From Mangrovimicrobium sediminis (GTDB lineage: Bacteria; Pseudomonadota; Gammaproteobacteria; Pseudomonadales; Halieaceae), in contig NZ_SRLE01000001.1 of assembly GCF_004745945.1 (NCBI RefSeq), positions 124,001-188,000 of the forward strand: 64,000 bases of DNA, in the 5' to 3' direction. The position numbers were made by a program, and so were the translations under genes. The notes beneath the pieces were generated by a model. It searched no databases and had not been told where the DNA came from. It was given only the letters and a program-made list of their open reading frames with translations. This document shows, piece after piece, positions 43,122 to 52,096 of this stretch (the first letter of the stretch is position 1; every line of letters begins with the position of its first letter).

Positions 43122-44435
43122 CTAGCCGTCCAGCGGCTCGACGCGGATACGCGCCACCTCGCCGGAGATGGAATCCAGTGCCTCGATAGCCGCCACCGCC
43201 TGGTCCATGCTGCCCTGCACGGCGCGGTTGGTGAGCACGATCAGCGGCACCCGGTCCTCGCCCTCGGCGGGGGCCTTCTGGATTAGCGCCTCGATACTGA
43301 TGCCCTGGTCGCTGAAGATGGTGGCGATCCTCGACAGCACGCCGGGACGGTCCTCGGCGACCATACGCAGGTACCAGGGCGTGACCACCTCGGTCATCGG
43401 CACGATGCGCACATCGCGCAGCTTTTCACTGGCAAAGCCGAGAGCCGGCACGCGGCACTGTTGCCCGGCGGAGAGCTCACGCGCCAGGTCGACGATATCC
43501 GCGACCACTGCAGAGGCGGTCGGTTCGGCACCGGCACCGGCGCCGTAGTACAGGGTCGGCCCGACGGCATCGCCCTCTACCAGCACCGCGTTCTTCACGC
43601 CGTTGACGTTGGCCAGCAGGCGCTTTTCGGGAATCAGCGTCGGGTGCACGCGCAACTCGATACCGCCGCCGGTCTGCTTGGCAATGCCCAGGTGCTTGAT
43701 GCGGTAGCCCAGTTCCTCGGCGTACTCCACGTCCTGCGGGGTGAGTTCGGTGATGCCCTCGGTGTACACCGCGGAAAACTGCAGCGGCATGCCGAAGGCC
43801 AGCGAAGCCAGGATGACGAGTTTGTGCGCGGCGTCGATACCCTCGACATCGAAGGTCGGGTCGGCTTCGGCGTAGCCCAGGGCCTGGGCCTCGGCCAGCA
43901 CATCGTCGAACTCGCGGCCCTTGTCGCGCATCTCGCTGAGAATGAAGTTGCCGGTGCCGTTGATGATGCCCGCCAGCCATTCGATGCGGTTGCCCGCGAG
44001 CCCCTCGCGCAGGGCCTTGATGATGGGAATGCCGCCGGCCACCGCCGCCTCGTAGCGGATGGTGACGCCGCACTGCTCGGCCTGCGCAAACAACTCGTTG
44101 CCAAACTCGGCGATCAGTGCCTTGTTCGCCGTCACCACATGTTTGCCCGCGGCCAGGGCTTTTTCTACTACTTCCTTCGCGACCGTGGTGCCGCCGATCA
44201 ATTCGACGAGAATCTGCACCTCCGGGTCGTCGATCACCGCGAAAATGTCGCGGCTGACGCGGGTGGAGCCGGTGTCACAGGCGGGGTTGTCGCGGCGCGC
44301 ACCGACGTGCACGACTTCGATAGCGGCCCCCGCGCGCGCGGCGATTTCCGCGGCATTGCGCGCGAGCACATTGAAGGTGCCGCCGCCGACGGTGCCGAGG
44401 CCACAGATTCCAACTTTTACCACTTGCGCGCTCAT
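43122..44435 (-). CDS. hom: Homoserine dehydrogenase
   Basis: The protein has 437 residues of the stand-alone type (no aspartokinase domain). The Rossmann NAD(P) loop is GICGLGTVGGG (about 8-18). TANKALIA near residue 105 and the catalytic region GIINGTGNF and EAQALGYAEADPTFDVEG (about 173-212) are intact. A C-terminal ACT domain (about 350-430) predicts feedback regulation by threonine. It reduces aspartate semialdehyde to homoserine. It is downstream of alaC by 32 bp and upstream of thrC. Confidence 0.97.
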   Translation of the reverse strand: MSAQVVKVGICGLGTVGGGTFNVLARNAAEIAARAGAAIEVVHVGARRDNPACDTGSTRVSRDIFAVIDDPEVQILVELIGGTTVAKEVVEKALAAGKHVVTANKALIAEFGNELFAQAEQCGVTIRYEAAVAGGIPIIKALREGLAGNRIEWLAGIINGTGNFILSEMRDKGREFDDVLAEAQALGYAEADPTFDVEGIDAAHKLVILASLAFGMPLQFSAVYTEGITELTPQDVEYAEELGYRIKHLGIAKQTGGGIELRVHPTLIPEKRLLANVNGVKNAVLVEGDAVGPTLYYGAGAGAEPTASAVVADIVDLARELSAGQQCRVPALGFASEKLRDVRIVPMTEVVTPWYLRMVAEDRPGVLSRIATIFSDQGISIEALIQKAPAEGEDRVPLIVLTNRAVQGSMDQAVAAIEALDSISGEVARIRVEPLDG

Positions 44436-44467
44436 CGCTCGCCCTTTACTCCCCTTCCCAGCCCGCC

Positions 44468-45667
44468 TCAGGCGAAGCCGTCTGTCTTGATCATCTTGCG
44501 TATGTTGCGCACTGCCTGACGGGTGCGGTGCTCGTTCTCGATCAGGCCGAAGCGCACGTAGCCTTCACCGTACTCGCCAAAGCCGATACCCGGCGACACC
44601 GCGACCTTGGCCTCGACGAGCAGCTTCTTGCTGAACTCCAGCGAACCCATCTCGGCGTAAAACTCGGGGATTTTCGCCCACACGAACATAGTGGCCTTGG
44701 GCGACTTTACCGGCCAGCCGGCAGCGTTGAGGCCTGTGCACAGCACATCGCGCCGCGACTGGTACATCTCGCGAATCTCCGAGACGCAGCTCTGGTCGCC
44801 CTCCAGTGCCTTGATCGCCGCCACCTGGATGGGGGTGAACATGCCGTAGTCGAGGTAGGACTTGATGCGCGCCAGGGCGCCCACGAGGGTGCGGTTGCCG
44901 CAGCAAAAGCCCACCCGCCAACCGGGCATGTTGTAGCTCTTGGACATGCTGAAGAATTCGACGGCGATATCCCGCGCACCTTCCACCTGCAGGATGGACG
45001 GCGCCACGTAGCCGTCGTAGCACAGGTCGGCATAGGCCAGGTCCTGCACGACCCAGATATTGTGTTCGCGGGCGATTGCCACCACGCGCTCGTAGAACTC
45101 CAGTTCCACGCAGTGCGCCGTGGGGTTGGACGGGAAATTCAGCACCAGCATCTTGGGCCGCGGCCAGCTGTTGTGGATGGCCTTTTCCAGCTCCTCGAAG
45201 AACACCGTCTCGTTCTCGCCCATGGGTACGTGACGGATATCGGCACCGGAGATCACGAAACCATAGGGGTGGATCGGGTAGGACGGGTTGGGTACCAGCA
45301 CCGCGTCGCCGGGGCCGGTGGTGGCCAGCGCCAGGTGCGCGAGGCCCTCCTTGGAGCCCAGGGTAACGATGGCCTCGGTCTCCGGGTCCAGAGTGACGTC
45401 GTAGCGGCGCTGGTACCAGTCGCAGATCGCCTTGCGCAGGCGCGGGATACCCTTGGACTGGGAATAGCGGTGGGTGTCGCCGCGCTGGGCGGTCTCCACC
45501 AGCTTGTCCACGATGTGCTGCGGCGTGGGCTGGTCCGGGTTGCCCATGCCGAAATCAATAATGTCCTCACCGGCCGCGCGCGCCTTCTGCTTCAACTCGC
45601 CGATGATGTTGAACACATAGGGAGGAAGGCGCGAAATCCGCCGGAATTGCTCGTCCACGTTAAGCAC
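44468..45667 (-). CDS. alaC: Alanine-type aminotransferase (AlaC family)
   Basis: The protein has 399 residues from GTG 45667; a GTG three codons on (MDEQFRRI) is an alternative. It is a fold-type I PLP aminotransferase: [10 protein letters not shown], the [11 protein letters not shown] motif, NFPSNPT near residue 180, the PLP lysine in [14 protein letters not shown] near residue 243, and a C-terminal [11 protein letters not shown] with substrate-binding Arg. Position beside hom and overall motifs match AlaC (YfdZ), the glutamate-pyruvate transaminase. In this operon context it has sometimes been annotated as diaminopimelate aminotransferase-like, so substrate range is less certain than class. 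Confidence 0.85.
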   Translation of the reverse strand: MLNVDEQFRRISRLPPYVFNIIGELKQKARAAGEDIIDFGMGNPDQPTPQHIVDKLVETAQRGDTHRYSQSKGIPRLRKAICDWYQRRYDVTLDPETEAIVTLGSKEGLAHLALATTGPGDAVLVPNPSYPIHPYGFVISGADIRHVPMGENETVFFEELEKAIHNSWPRPKMLVLNFPSNPTAHCVELEFYERVVAIAREHNIWVVQDLAYADLCYDGYVAPSILQVEGARDIAVEFFSMSKSYNMPGWRVGFCCGNRTLVGALARIKSYLDYGMFTPIQVAAIKALEGDQSCVSEIREMYQSRRDVLCTGLNAAGWPVKSPKATMFVWAKIPEFYAEMGSLEFSKKLLVEAKVAVSPGIGFGEYGEGYVRFGLIENEHRTRQAVRNIRKMIKTDGFA

Positions 45668-45676
45668 TCTGGTACG

Positions 45677-45700
45677 GCGCCCCGGGGATATCCGGGGCGC
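45677..45700. other. Perfect 9-bp hairpin upstream of alaC
   Basis: GCGCCCCGG and CCGGGGCGC enclose GGATAT. It lies 10 bp before the alaC start on the minus-strand transcript. No T-run follows in that direction, so it may be a processing or stability hairpin between dsbC and alaC. Confidence 0.4.
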
Positions 45701-45763
45701 GATTAAAAAGGTGGGAAACAGTAAGGTTTCTAAGGGGTTATGTCAACGCAAGGCAGGGGCGAA

Positions 45764-46516
45764 TCACTCCAGGCCGAGGGTGACCATGAGCTGGTCGACG
45801 GTCTGGTAGCCCGGAATCAGCTGACCGGTCTCGGTGATCAGGGCCGGGGTGCCGCGCACGCCCAGGCGCTGGCCCAGTTCGTATTCGGCGATAACCGGGT
45901 TGTCGGCGCACTCGACGGCGGGCACAGACTGCTTGTTTTTCAGCTTGGTCAGGGCTTCCTGGCGGTTCTCGGAACACCAGGCAGTAACCATGTGGCTGTA
46001 GGCAGCAGAGCCGACGCCGGCGCGCGGGAAGGCCAGGTAGCGCACTTCCACCCCGCGCTTGTTCAACTCGGGCACCTCTTTATGCAGCTTCTGGCAGTAG
46101 AAGCAGCTGGTGTCGGTGAACACGGAGAGCACGGCGCGGGGTTCGCCCTCAGGCTTGAAGATAATCATGTCCGCCTCATCCACCTGCGCCAACTGGTCCT
46201 TGCGATCGGTATCGCGGCGGCGCTCGGACAGGTTGACGTAGTCGCCCTTGTTGACCGCGAACAGGTCGCCGTGAATGAAGTAGCTGCCGTCCTCGGTCGC
46301 GTATACCAGCGGGCCGTTATCGAACTGTACGGCGTAGATACCGGGGATCTCACTGCGCTCTACGGTCCCCACCTTCAGCCCCATGGCCTTGCTGTTCAGC
46401 GCGGCGGTGAGCCGCTCCAGGACAGCCTTGTCGACGGCCTTGTCCTGGGCGCCTGCAGCCGCAGCGGCAAGGCTCAGCACGAGGGTGATGACGGTGCGGG
46501 AAATACGGGAAATCAT
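45764..46516 (-). CDS. dsbC: Thiol:disulfide interchange protein DsbC
   Basis: The protein has 250 residues with a signal peptide (cleaved near AAAGA, about residue 23). It has the N-terminal dimerisation domain followed by a thioredoxin fold with active-site CFYC near residue 117 (DTSCFYCQKLH); E. coli DsbC has CGYC. A cis-Pro-containing segment (GVRGTPALI) lies near residue 220, and a second Cys pair (WCSENR, VECADN) is present. It isomerises wrong disulfides in periplasmic proteins, probably kept reduced by a DsbD outside this window. It follows xerD by 90 bp. Several cysteine-containing exported proteins nearby could be clients. Confidence 0.93.
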   Translation of the reverse strand: MISRISRTVITLVLSLAAAAAGAQDKAVDKAVLERLTAALNSKAMGLKVGTVERSEIPGIYAVQFDNGPLVYATEDGSYFIHGDLFAVNKGDYVNLSERRRDTDRKDQLAQVDEADMIIFKPEGEPRAVLSVFTDTSCFYCQKLHKEVPELNKRGVEVRYLAFPRAGVGSAAYSHMVTAWCSENRQEALTKLKNKQSVPAVECADNPVIAEYELGQRLGVRGTPALITETGQLIPGYQTVDQLMVTLGLE

Positions 46517-46606
46517 GTTGCGTCCTCAATCTGCGGAGCGCCCTTTGACGGTGTGCCCCGGTGTTTTTTGTCGACCTGCTTTGACCCCGACCGCGCGCGA
46601 AGTTCC

Positions 46607-47512
46607 TCAGCCGCGCGGGTGGTGCCGGGCATGCAGTTCCTGCATGCGCTGCCTGGCCACGTGCGTATAGATCTGCGTGGTAGTAAGGTCGCTGTGCCCC
46701 AGCAGCATCTGCACCACGCGCAGGTCGGCGCCATGGTTCAGCAGGTGCGTGGCAAAAGCGTGTCGCAGGGTGTGCGGCGACAGGTTCTGCGCGATGCCGG
46801 CGCGTTGCGCGTAGATTTTAATACGATGCCAGAAGGTCTGGCGAGTCATCTGCCGCCCCTGTTTGCTGGGAAACAGCACATCCGACGGAATTCCGTGCAG
46901 CAGTTCACGTCGCGCCCCGACAAGATAGCGCTGCAACCAGGCCAGCGCCTCCTCACCCATGGGCACCAGGCGCTCCTTGCTGCCCTTGCCAAACACCCGC
47001 ACCACGCCCTGGTTCAGGCTCACCTGGTTGACCTGCAAACTGGTCAGCTCGCTCACCCGCAGCCCGCAGGCATACAGCAATTCGAGCATGGCCCGGTCGC
47101 GAAACTCGATGGCGCTGTCGAGATCCGGCGCCTCCAGCAGAGCATCCACCTGCGCCTCGGACAACGACTTGGGCAGCGGCCTGCCCAGCCTGGGACTCTC
47201 GACATCCAGCGTGGGGTCGACCTGCGTGGTGCCCTCGCGCAGCTGGAACTTGTAAAAACCCCGCAGGCAGGAGAGAAAGCGCGCGGTGGAGCGCTGGGAA
47301 CTGTTCTGCGCCAACCGCGCGCCAAGATACTGCTGAAGGTCGGCACGATCGGCCTTCAGCAGCCCCTTGCCCAGCTCTTTGCCCAGCCACTGGTCGAACT
47401 GCCGCAGGTCGCGGCGATAACTGCTCAGGGTGTTGTCGCTCAGCCCTTTCTCCATCCACATGGCGTCGATGTAGCGTTCGATGTTGGGGTTTTCTGGCGT
47501 CTGGCTCGGCAT
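46607..47512 (-). CDS. xerD: Tyrosine recombinase XerD
   Basis: The protein has 301 residues from ATG 47512, the usual XerD length. A longer frame to 47851 would add about 113 residues translated from repetitive intergenic DNA and is rejected. The N-terminal SAM-like core-binding domain is followed by the catalytic domain with LLYACGLRVSELTSL (first Arg, about residue 148), KGSKERLVPMG, HTLRHAFATHLLNHG (HxxR, about 247-250) and the nucleophile Tyr in TTQIYTHV near residue 282. With XerC it resolves chromosome dimers at dif under FtsK control. xerD-dsbC adjacency matches Pseudomonas. Confidence 0.96.
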   Translation of the reverse strand: MPSQTPENPNIERYIDAMWMEKGLSDNTLSSYRRDLRQFDQWLGKELGKGLLKADRADLQQYLGARLAQNSSQRSTARFLSCLRGFYKFQLREGTTQVDPTLDVESPRLGRPLPKSLSEAQVDALLEAPDLDSAIEFRDRAMLELLYACGLRVSELTSLQVNQVSLNQGVVRVFGKGSKERLVPMGEEALAWLQRYLVGARRELLHGIPSDVLFPSKQGRQMTRQTFWHRIKIYAQRAGIAQNLSPHTLRHAFATHLLNHGADLRVVQMLLGHSDLTTTQIYTHVARQRMQELHARHHPRG

Positions 47513-47593
47513 GGGCTGAACGGTACCATACTCCGACGGCGGGACTTTTAACTTTCTGGACAATCGGTCCTCTGTACCGGAGTGCCCCTGCCC

Positions 47594-47636
47594 GGGACCG
47601 CCAAAAAGTGTACATCCGTGTGCAGGCTCGGCCTCC
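47594..47636 (+). repeat. Interspersed repeat unit, copy 1
   Basis: A GGGACCGCCAAAAAGTGTAC-type unit ending in CAGGCTCGGCCTCC. It is the most diverged of four copies near xerD and is preceded by GTGCCCCTGCCC, as copy 3 is. Confidence 0.7.
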
Positions 47637-47720
47637 CGGAGTGCCGGCCGGGCGATCCATGGGCTCGGGTGGTTCATCGTAGTCGCAGCCGGCCCAACTG
47701 CTGCTGGTACGCCTGATTTC

Positions 47721-47765
47721 GGGACCGCCAAAAAGCGTACATCCACGTACAGGCTCGGCCTCGGG
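47721..47765 (+). repeat. Interspersed repeat unit, copy 2
   Basis: GGGACCGCCAAAAAGCGTAC...CAGGCTCGGCCTCGG. The preceding flank (GCTGGTACGCCTGATTTC) is also repeated, in inverse orientation, beside copy 4. Confidence 0.8.
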
Positions 47766-47806
47766 GCCTGGTGGGGATTCTCACTTTCCAGGCAATCGGC
47801 CCTCCA

Positions 47807-47911
47807 CACCGCAGTGCCCCTGCCCGGAACCGCCAAAAAGCGTACATCCATGTACAGGCTCGGCCTCGGCCATCCATGGCCTCGGACGCCCCGGGCAGGG
47901 GCACTGCGGTG
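47807..47911. repeat. Repeat copy 3 inside a long inverted repeat
   Basis: The repeat unit at 47826-47870 lies between 21-bp arms: CACCGCAGTGCCCCTGCCCGG at the left and its reverse complement ending near 47911. The inner part also contains CATCCATGG next to the Gly-Leu-like GGCCTCGG string. The structure is a roughly 105-bp foldback, like a small non-autonomous mobile element or a dispersed palindromic repeat. Confidence 0.75.
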
Positions 47912-48139
47912 CAGAGGTCCTGGCAGTCAGCGTTGCATGAGATTGGGGGTTCAGCTGGTCGCTACGGGTGCGATGCGGACGGAGGCGCTAGATGCTGCGG
48001 GTTGCGACAAACAGGAGTTGCGGATGCTGCGACATCGGGACTGCCGCTATCGCTATAGCTGCCGAAGCGTTGCAGACCCAGTAGCAGCAACGACCTGCTG
48101 ACTCACCCGCCACCTGGAATCACGATGTTCGAGGCCCAG

Positions 48140-48250
48140 ATGCTGGTACGCCCGATTTCGGGGCGTCCGAGGCCATGGATGGCCGAGGCCGAGCCTGTAC
48201 ATGGATGTACGCTTTTTGGCGGTCCCGAAATCGGGCGTACCAGCAGCTGG
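48140..48250 (-). repeat. Interspersed repeat unit, copy 4 (inverted)
   Basis: The unit is on the minus strand at 48183-48225. It is flanked on both sides by GGTACGCCCGATTTCGGG-type sequence, in opposite orientations (around 48145-48163 and 48221-48241), so the copy is again framed by inverted repeats. GGCCATGGATGGCC lies beside it. Confidence 0.75.
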
Positions 48251-48343
48251 GCCGGCGCCAACCAGAATGAACCGCCCAAGCTTCAGCGCCTCAAATCGTC
48301 TGCCCCAGGGTCACCGCGAAACCAGCCCCCAAATGACGGGCAC

Positions 48344-48370
48344 AAAAAAAGCGGCCGCAAGGGCCGCTTT
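48344..48370 (-). terminator. Terminator after rplS
   Basis: On the minus strand AAAGCGGCCC, a TTGC loop region, GGCCGCTTTTTTT: a strong GC stem with a seven-T run, 24 bp after the rplS stop. It ends the rpsP-rimM-trmD-rplS transcript. Confidence 0.92.
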
Positions 48371-48394
48371 CGAAGGTTCAAGCCTGAGCTGTAA

Positions 48395-48748
48395 TCAGCC
48401 CAGCTTCTCCTTGATGCGTGCCGCCTTGCCGGACAGCTCGCGCAGGTAGTACAGCTTGGCCTGGCGCACGTCACCGCGACGCTTGACCTGGATGCTGTCG
48501 ACCAGCGGGCTGAAAGTCTGGAAGGTACGCTCGACGCCCACGCCGTGGGAGATCTTGCGCACGGTGAAGGCCGAGTTCAGGCCGCGGTTACGCTTGGCGA
48601 TACACACGCCTTCGAACGCCTGCAGACGCTCACGGTTGCCTTCCTTTACCTTTACCTGGACGACCACAGTGTCACCGGGGCCGAACTCGGGCAGTTCCTT
48701 GTTCATCTGCTCAGCTTCGAGCTGGGAAATAATCTTGTTGGTGCTCAT
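48395..48748 (-). CDS. rplS: 50S ribosomal protein L19
   Basis: The protein has 117 residues, full length. It carries the L19 hallmarks: [33 protein letters not shown]-type core (about 22-54), [10 protein letters not shown] near 67-76 and [16 protein letters not shown] near the C-terminus. It binds 23S rRNA at the subunit interface. It is last in the rpsP-rimM-trmD-rplS operon and is followed by a strong terminator. Confidence 0.99.
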   Translation of the reverse strand: MSTNKIISQLEAEQMNKELPEFGPGDTVVVQVKVKEGNRERLQAFEGVCIAKRNRGLNSAFTVRKISHGVGVERTFQTFSPLVDSIQVKRRGDVRQAKLYYLRELSGKAARIKEKLG

Positions 48749-48796
48749 GGCGCGCTCCTGTTAAATGCAAAGCAGCTTCACAGCTGGCTCTCTAAT

Positions 48797-49555
48797 CTAA
48801 ATTTCGTGCGAATCGCGGGATTCGCGTTCCCGGCGGTACTCCGCCAATAATTCTGTTTCCTCGGCCGTCATGGCCCTGCCTTCGAGCAGGTCCGGGCGGC
48901 GCTCGCTGGTGCGGCCCAGTGCCTGTTTCAGGCGCCAGCGGCGAATCTCTTCGTGATTGCCGCTGAGCAATACATCCGGTACGTGCCGGCCCTGGTACTC
49001 CTCGGGCCGCGTGTAGTGCGGGCAGTCGAGCAGTCCGTCGGCGAAGGAATCCTCCTGCGCGGACTGCGCGTGGCCCAGCACCCCGGGCAACTGGCGCGTC
49101 ACCGTATCGATGACCACCATCGCGGCGAGTTCCCCGCCGCTCAATACGTAGTCGCCGATGGACAGCTCCTCGTCCACCTCGGCCTCGATCAGTCGCTCAT
49201 CGACGCCTTCGTAGCGTCCGGCGACCAGCACCAGGCCGGTCTCGCGGGCCAGGCTGGCGGCGATGCCGTGGTCCAGCCTGCGTCCCTGGGGCGAGAGGTA
49301 GATGACCTTCGCGCCCTGCCCTGCCGCCTGCCTCGCTGCCGCGATGGCCTGGCGCAGGGTGTCTATCTTCATCAACATGCCCGGGCCGCCGCCGTAGGGC
49401 CTGTCGTCCACCGTGCGGTGGCGGTCCGTGGCGTAGTCCCGCGGGTTGCTGTGGCTGATGGCCACCTTGCCCTGGGTTACCGCCCTGCCGGTCACGCCGT
49501 GTTCGCTGACCGCGCTGAACATCTCCGGGAACAGGCTGACGACCGCGATGTGCAT
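48797..49555 (-). CDS. trmD: tRNA (guanine-37-N1)-methyltransferase
   Basis: The protein has 252 residues. It is a SPOUT-class enzyme with LFPEMFSA near the N-terminus, [11 protein letters not shown] (about 53-63), YLSPQGRR near 90, the knot segment [11 protein letters not shown] near 112-122 and [14 protein letters not shown] near 130-142. It methylates G37 of tRNAs to prevent +1 frameshifting, using SAM. It lies between rimM and rplS in the standard ribosome-maturation operon. Confidence 0.99.
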   Translation of the reverse strand: MHIAVVSLFPEMFSAVSEHGVTGRAVTQGKVAISHSNPRDYATDRHRTVDDRPYGGGPGMLMKIDTLRQAIAAARQAAGQGAKVIYLSPQGRRLDHGIAASLARETGLVLVAGRYEGVDERLIEAEVDEELSIGDYVLSGGELAAMVVIDTVTRQLPGVLGHAQSAQEDSFADGLLDCPHYTRPEEYQGRHVPDVLLSGNHEEIRRWRLKQALGRTSERRPDLLEGRAMTAEETELLAEYRRERESRDSHEI

Positions 49556-49609
49556 CTCAATCCTACCCGTTCCCCGCCCGGAGCCTACGCCTGAGCGCGG
49601 TACCGTGCC

Positions 49610-50161
49610 CTACTCGTCCAGGTACCAGTCGACGTCCATGCGGCCCGCGGCCAGGTCGACGTCGCTGACGACCTCATCCAGGAGGTAGGGGATCAACCGC
49701 TCCCGGTCGTCGATGCTGCCCTCGCAGGCCTGCACCACCAGTACATCGTTGGCGCCGGTTTCGATCAGGTGATCGACCCGCCCGAGCAGTACCCGCCCGG
49801 CGTCCGTTTCCGGCTCCCTGCCCCAGACCTCGAGACCCTCGAGCTGGTGCCAGTAATAATCGCCCTCTTCCAGCGAGGGCAGGCTGGCGGCTGCCACCAG
49901 GATCTCGAGCCCGCGGTAGGCCTCGGCCTCATTGCGGTCATCGACACCGGCGATGTGGGCGACCATGCCCTTGCCCTGGCGCTTCCACTGGTCGAACTCG
50001 ACCGGCTCCAGCGCGCCGCGGCGTCGCAGCTGCCATCCGCCGAGCCGGAACAGGTTGTCCTGCGGCTCGGTATACGAGTGAATTTTCACCCAGCCCTTGA
50101 TGCCGTAGCAGCCGGTAATCTTACCGGCTGTCAGCGCGCTGGATCCGGGCTCACTCATCAA
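49610..50161 (-). CDS. rimM: Ribosome maturation factor RimM
   Basis: The protein has 183 residues. The N-terminal RimM barrel starts with AGKITGCYGIKGWVKIHSYT (about 12-31), and the PRC-barrel half has YYWHQLEGLEVW (about 101-112) and ERLIPYLLDEVVSDVDLAAGRM near the end. It assists 30S head assembly by binding S19. It follows rpsP by 18 bp and precedes trmD by 54 bp. Confidence 0.98.
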   Translation of the reverse strand: MMSEPGSSALTAGKITGCYGIKGWVKIHSYTEPQDNLFRLGGWQLRRRGALEPVEFDQWKRQGKGMVAHIAGVDDRNEAEAYRGLEILVAAASLPSLEEGDYYWHQLEGLEVWGREPETDAGRVLLGRVDHLIETGANDVLVVQACEGSIDDRERLIPYLLDEVVSDVDLAAGRMDVDWYLDE

Positions 50162-50179
50162 AGACCGGTCGCGCCAGCC

Positions 50180-50428
50180 TTATGCGGCAGCAGCGGCGTC
50201 CTTGACCAGCTTGGCCACACGCTCGGACAGCTGCGCGCCCTGGCCCTGCCAGTAGGCGACGCGGTCCGCGTCCACGCGCAGGCGCTCTTCCTGGCCGCGG
50301 GCGATGGGGTTGAAGAAACCCACGCGCTCAATGAAACGGCCGTTACGCGCATTGCGGTGATCGGTGACGGTCAGGTGGTAAAAGGGGCGCTTCTTGGAAC
50401 CGCCACGTGCAAGTCGAATCGTTACCAT
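50180..50428 (-). CDS. rpsP: 30S ribosomal protein S16
   Basis: The protein has 82 residues, the normal size. It starts [20 protein letters not shown] and continues with [20 protein letters not shown], both diagnostic for S16. It is the first gene of the rpsP-rimM-trmD-rplS operon. Confidence 0.99.
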   Translation of the reverse strand: MVTIRLARGGSKKRPFYHLTVTDHRNARNGRFIERVGFFNPIARGQEERLRVDADRVAYWQGQGAQLSERVAKLVKDAAAAA

Positions 50429-50521
50429 GTGCTCTCAATTCCCTGGATTTCTCGGCAGCCGGCTGTGATTTAGGGGGCCGCCCACGACAATAAGCCGGCA
50501 CCCGGGCCGGAAAGGTGGCGT

Positions 50522-50549
50522 ATCATACGGAAAAGCGCCCCGGATGGAA
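50522..50549 (-). promoter_or_regulatory. Putative promoter of the rpsP operon
   Basis: On the minus strand TTCCAT (50549-50544), a 16-bp spacer and TATGAT (50527-50522), about 95 bases before the rpsP start. A GC-rich inverted repeat (GCCGG...CCGGC) lies in the leader. Confidence 0.4.
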
Positions 50550-50607
50550 ACCCCAGTGACGGGAATTTTTCATGGAATTCGGGGCCTTACGCTGGCCTCC
50601 CGGGGGC

Positions 50608-51978
50608 CTAGCGCATGGGGGGCATACCACCGCCGGGGGGCATCATACCGCCGAGGCCGCGCATCATCTTCTGCATGCCGCCGCCCTTCATCTTCTTCAT
50701 CATTTTCTGCATCTGCTTGTGCTGCTTGAGCAGGCGGTTGAGGTCCTGCACCTGGGTGCCGGAGCCCTGGGTGATGCGGCGCTTGCGCGAGCCCTGGATC
50801 ATCTCCGGCTTGCGCCGCTCCTCCGGGGTCATGGAGTTAATCATGGCCTCCATGCGTGCAAACATTTTCATATCGACGTTCTGCTGCGCCATCTGCGCCA
50901 TGTTGCCCATGCCCGGCAGCTTGTCGAGCATGCCGGTGATGCCGCCCATCTTGTTCATTTCCTGCAGCTGGTCGCGGAAGTCCTCGAGGTCGAAACGCTG
51001 GCCCTTCTTGACCTTGCGTGCCAGCTTCTCGGCCTTGGCCTTGTCGACCTTCTGCTCGGCCTCCTCGATCAGCGACAGGATGTCGCCCATACCGAGGATG
51101 CGCGAGGCCAGGCGGTCCGGGTGGAAGGGGTCCAGGGCGGCGGTGCGCTCGCCCACGCCGAGGAACTTGATCGGCTTGCCGGTGATGGTACGCACGGACA
51201 GCGCCGCACCGCCGCGGGCGTCGGCGTCGACCTTGGTGAGGATGACACCGGTCAGCGGCAGGGCTTCACCGAAGGCCTTGGCGGTGTTGGCGGCGTCCTG
51301 GCCGGTCATGGCATCGACCACGAACAGGGTCTCGATGGGGTTGACCAGCTTATGCAGTTCGGCAATCTCCGCCATCATCGCCTCGTCGATGGCCAGGCGG
51401 CCGGCGGTGTCGAGGATCAGCACGTCGCTGAACTTGATCTTCGCGTGCTCCACCGCCGCGCGGGCGATGTCCGCGGGCTTTTGCGAGGCCTCGGAGGGGA
51501 AGAAGTCCGCACCCACCTCGTTGGCGAGGGTCTCCAGCTGCTTGATCGCCGCCGGGCGGTAGACGTCGGCGGAGACCAGGGTGACCTTTTTCTTGTCGCG
51601 CTCGATGAGCAGTTTGGCCAGCTTGGCGGCGGAGGTGGTTTTACCCGCGCCCTGCAGGCCGGCCAGGAGGATCACCGCCGGCGGCTGAGTGGCGAGGTTC
51701 AGGCCCTCGTTGGCCTCCCCCATCACCGCCTGCAGTTCCGCCTGCACGATCTTCAGGAAGGCCTGGCCGGGGCTCAGGCTCTTCATCACTTCCTGGCCCA
51801 GCGCGCGCTGCTTGACCGACTCGACGAAGTCCTTCACCACCGGCAGGGCGACGTCCGCCTCGAGCAGGGCCATGCGCACCTCGCGCAGGGTGTCCTGGAT
51901 GTTGTCCTCGCTCAGCCGGGCCTTGCCGGTGATGCTGCGCAGGCTGTGGGAAAGACGATCGCTGAGACTCTCGAACAT
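50608..51978 (-). CDS. ffh: Signal recognition particle protein Ffh
   Basis: The protein has 456 residues. It has an N-domain, then the GTPase G-domain with LLAGLQGAGKTTSAAKLA (about 103-120), DVYRPAAIKQL, LDTAGRLAIDE near 190 and TKVDADARGGAALS near 247. The Met-rich M-domain (about 300-456) ends in a Gly/Met-rich tail (GGMMPPGGGMPPMR). It binds signal sequences and 4.5S RNA and docks to FtsY to target membrane proteins. It is upstream of the rpsP operon on the same strand and divergent from the ypjD-like gene. Confidence 0.99.
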   Translation of the reverse strand: MFESLSDRLSHSLRSITGKARLSEDNIQDTLREVRMALLEADVALPVVKDFVESVKQRALGQEVMKSLSPGQAFLKIVQAELQAVMGEANEGLNLATQPPAVILLAGLQGAGKTTSAAKLAKLLIERDKKKVTLVSADVYRPAAIKQLETLANEVGADFFPSEASQKPADIARAAVEHAKIKFSDVLILDTAGRLAIDEAMMAEIAELHKLVNPIETLFVVDAMTGQDAANTAKAFGEALPLTGVILTKVDADARGGAALSVRTITGKPIKFLGVGERTAALDPFHPDRLASRILGMGDILSLIEEAEQKVDKAKAEKLARKVKKGQRFDLEDFRDQLQEMNKMGGITGMLDKLPGMGNMAQMAQQNVDMKMFARMEAMINSMTPEERRKPEMIQGSRKRRITQGSGTQVQDLNRLLKQHKQMQKMMKKMKGGGMQKMMRGLGGMMPPGGGMPPMR

Positions 51979-52096
51979 GGGGGCTCTCTCGCAGGAAATC
52001 TCGGTTGGAACCGGCCCGCTGCACTATTGATTCTACAGGGCCAGTTCGGTACAAAGGGGCGAATTATACGCCACCCCCGGGGCCAACCCCAAGCCG

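Larger units (their letters stand above)
47513..48343. other. 830-bp gene-free repeat region between rplS and xerD
   Basis: No convincing gene is present. The stretch holds four copies of a 43-45-bp element (three direct, one inverted) with their inverted-repeat flanks, and a central part (about 47920-48120) without obvious repeats. Short open frames here translate to low-information peptides with a recurring ACTWMYAFWR-like string and are artefacts of the repeat. Confidence 0.7.

Noticed and set aside
47513-47851. Extended XerD N-terminus
   Set aside because: The extra 113 residues come from the interspersed repeats; ATG 47512 gives normal XerD length.
47594-48250. CRISPR array
   Set aside because: Repeats differ in spacing and orientation, have inverted-repeat flanks, and no cas genes are near.
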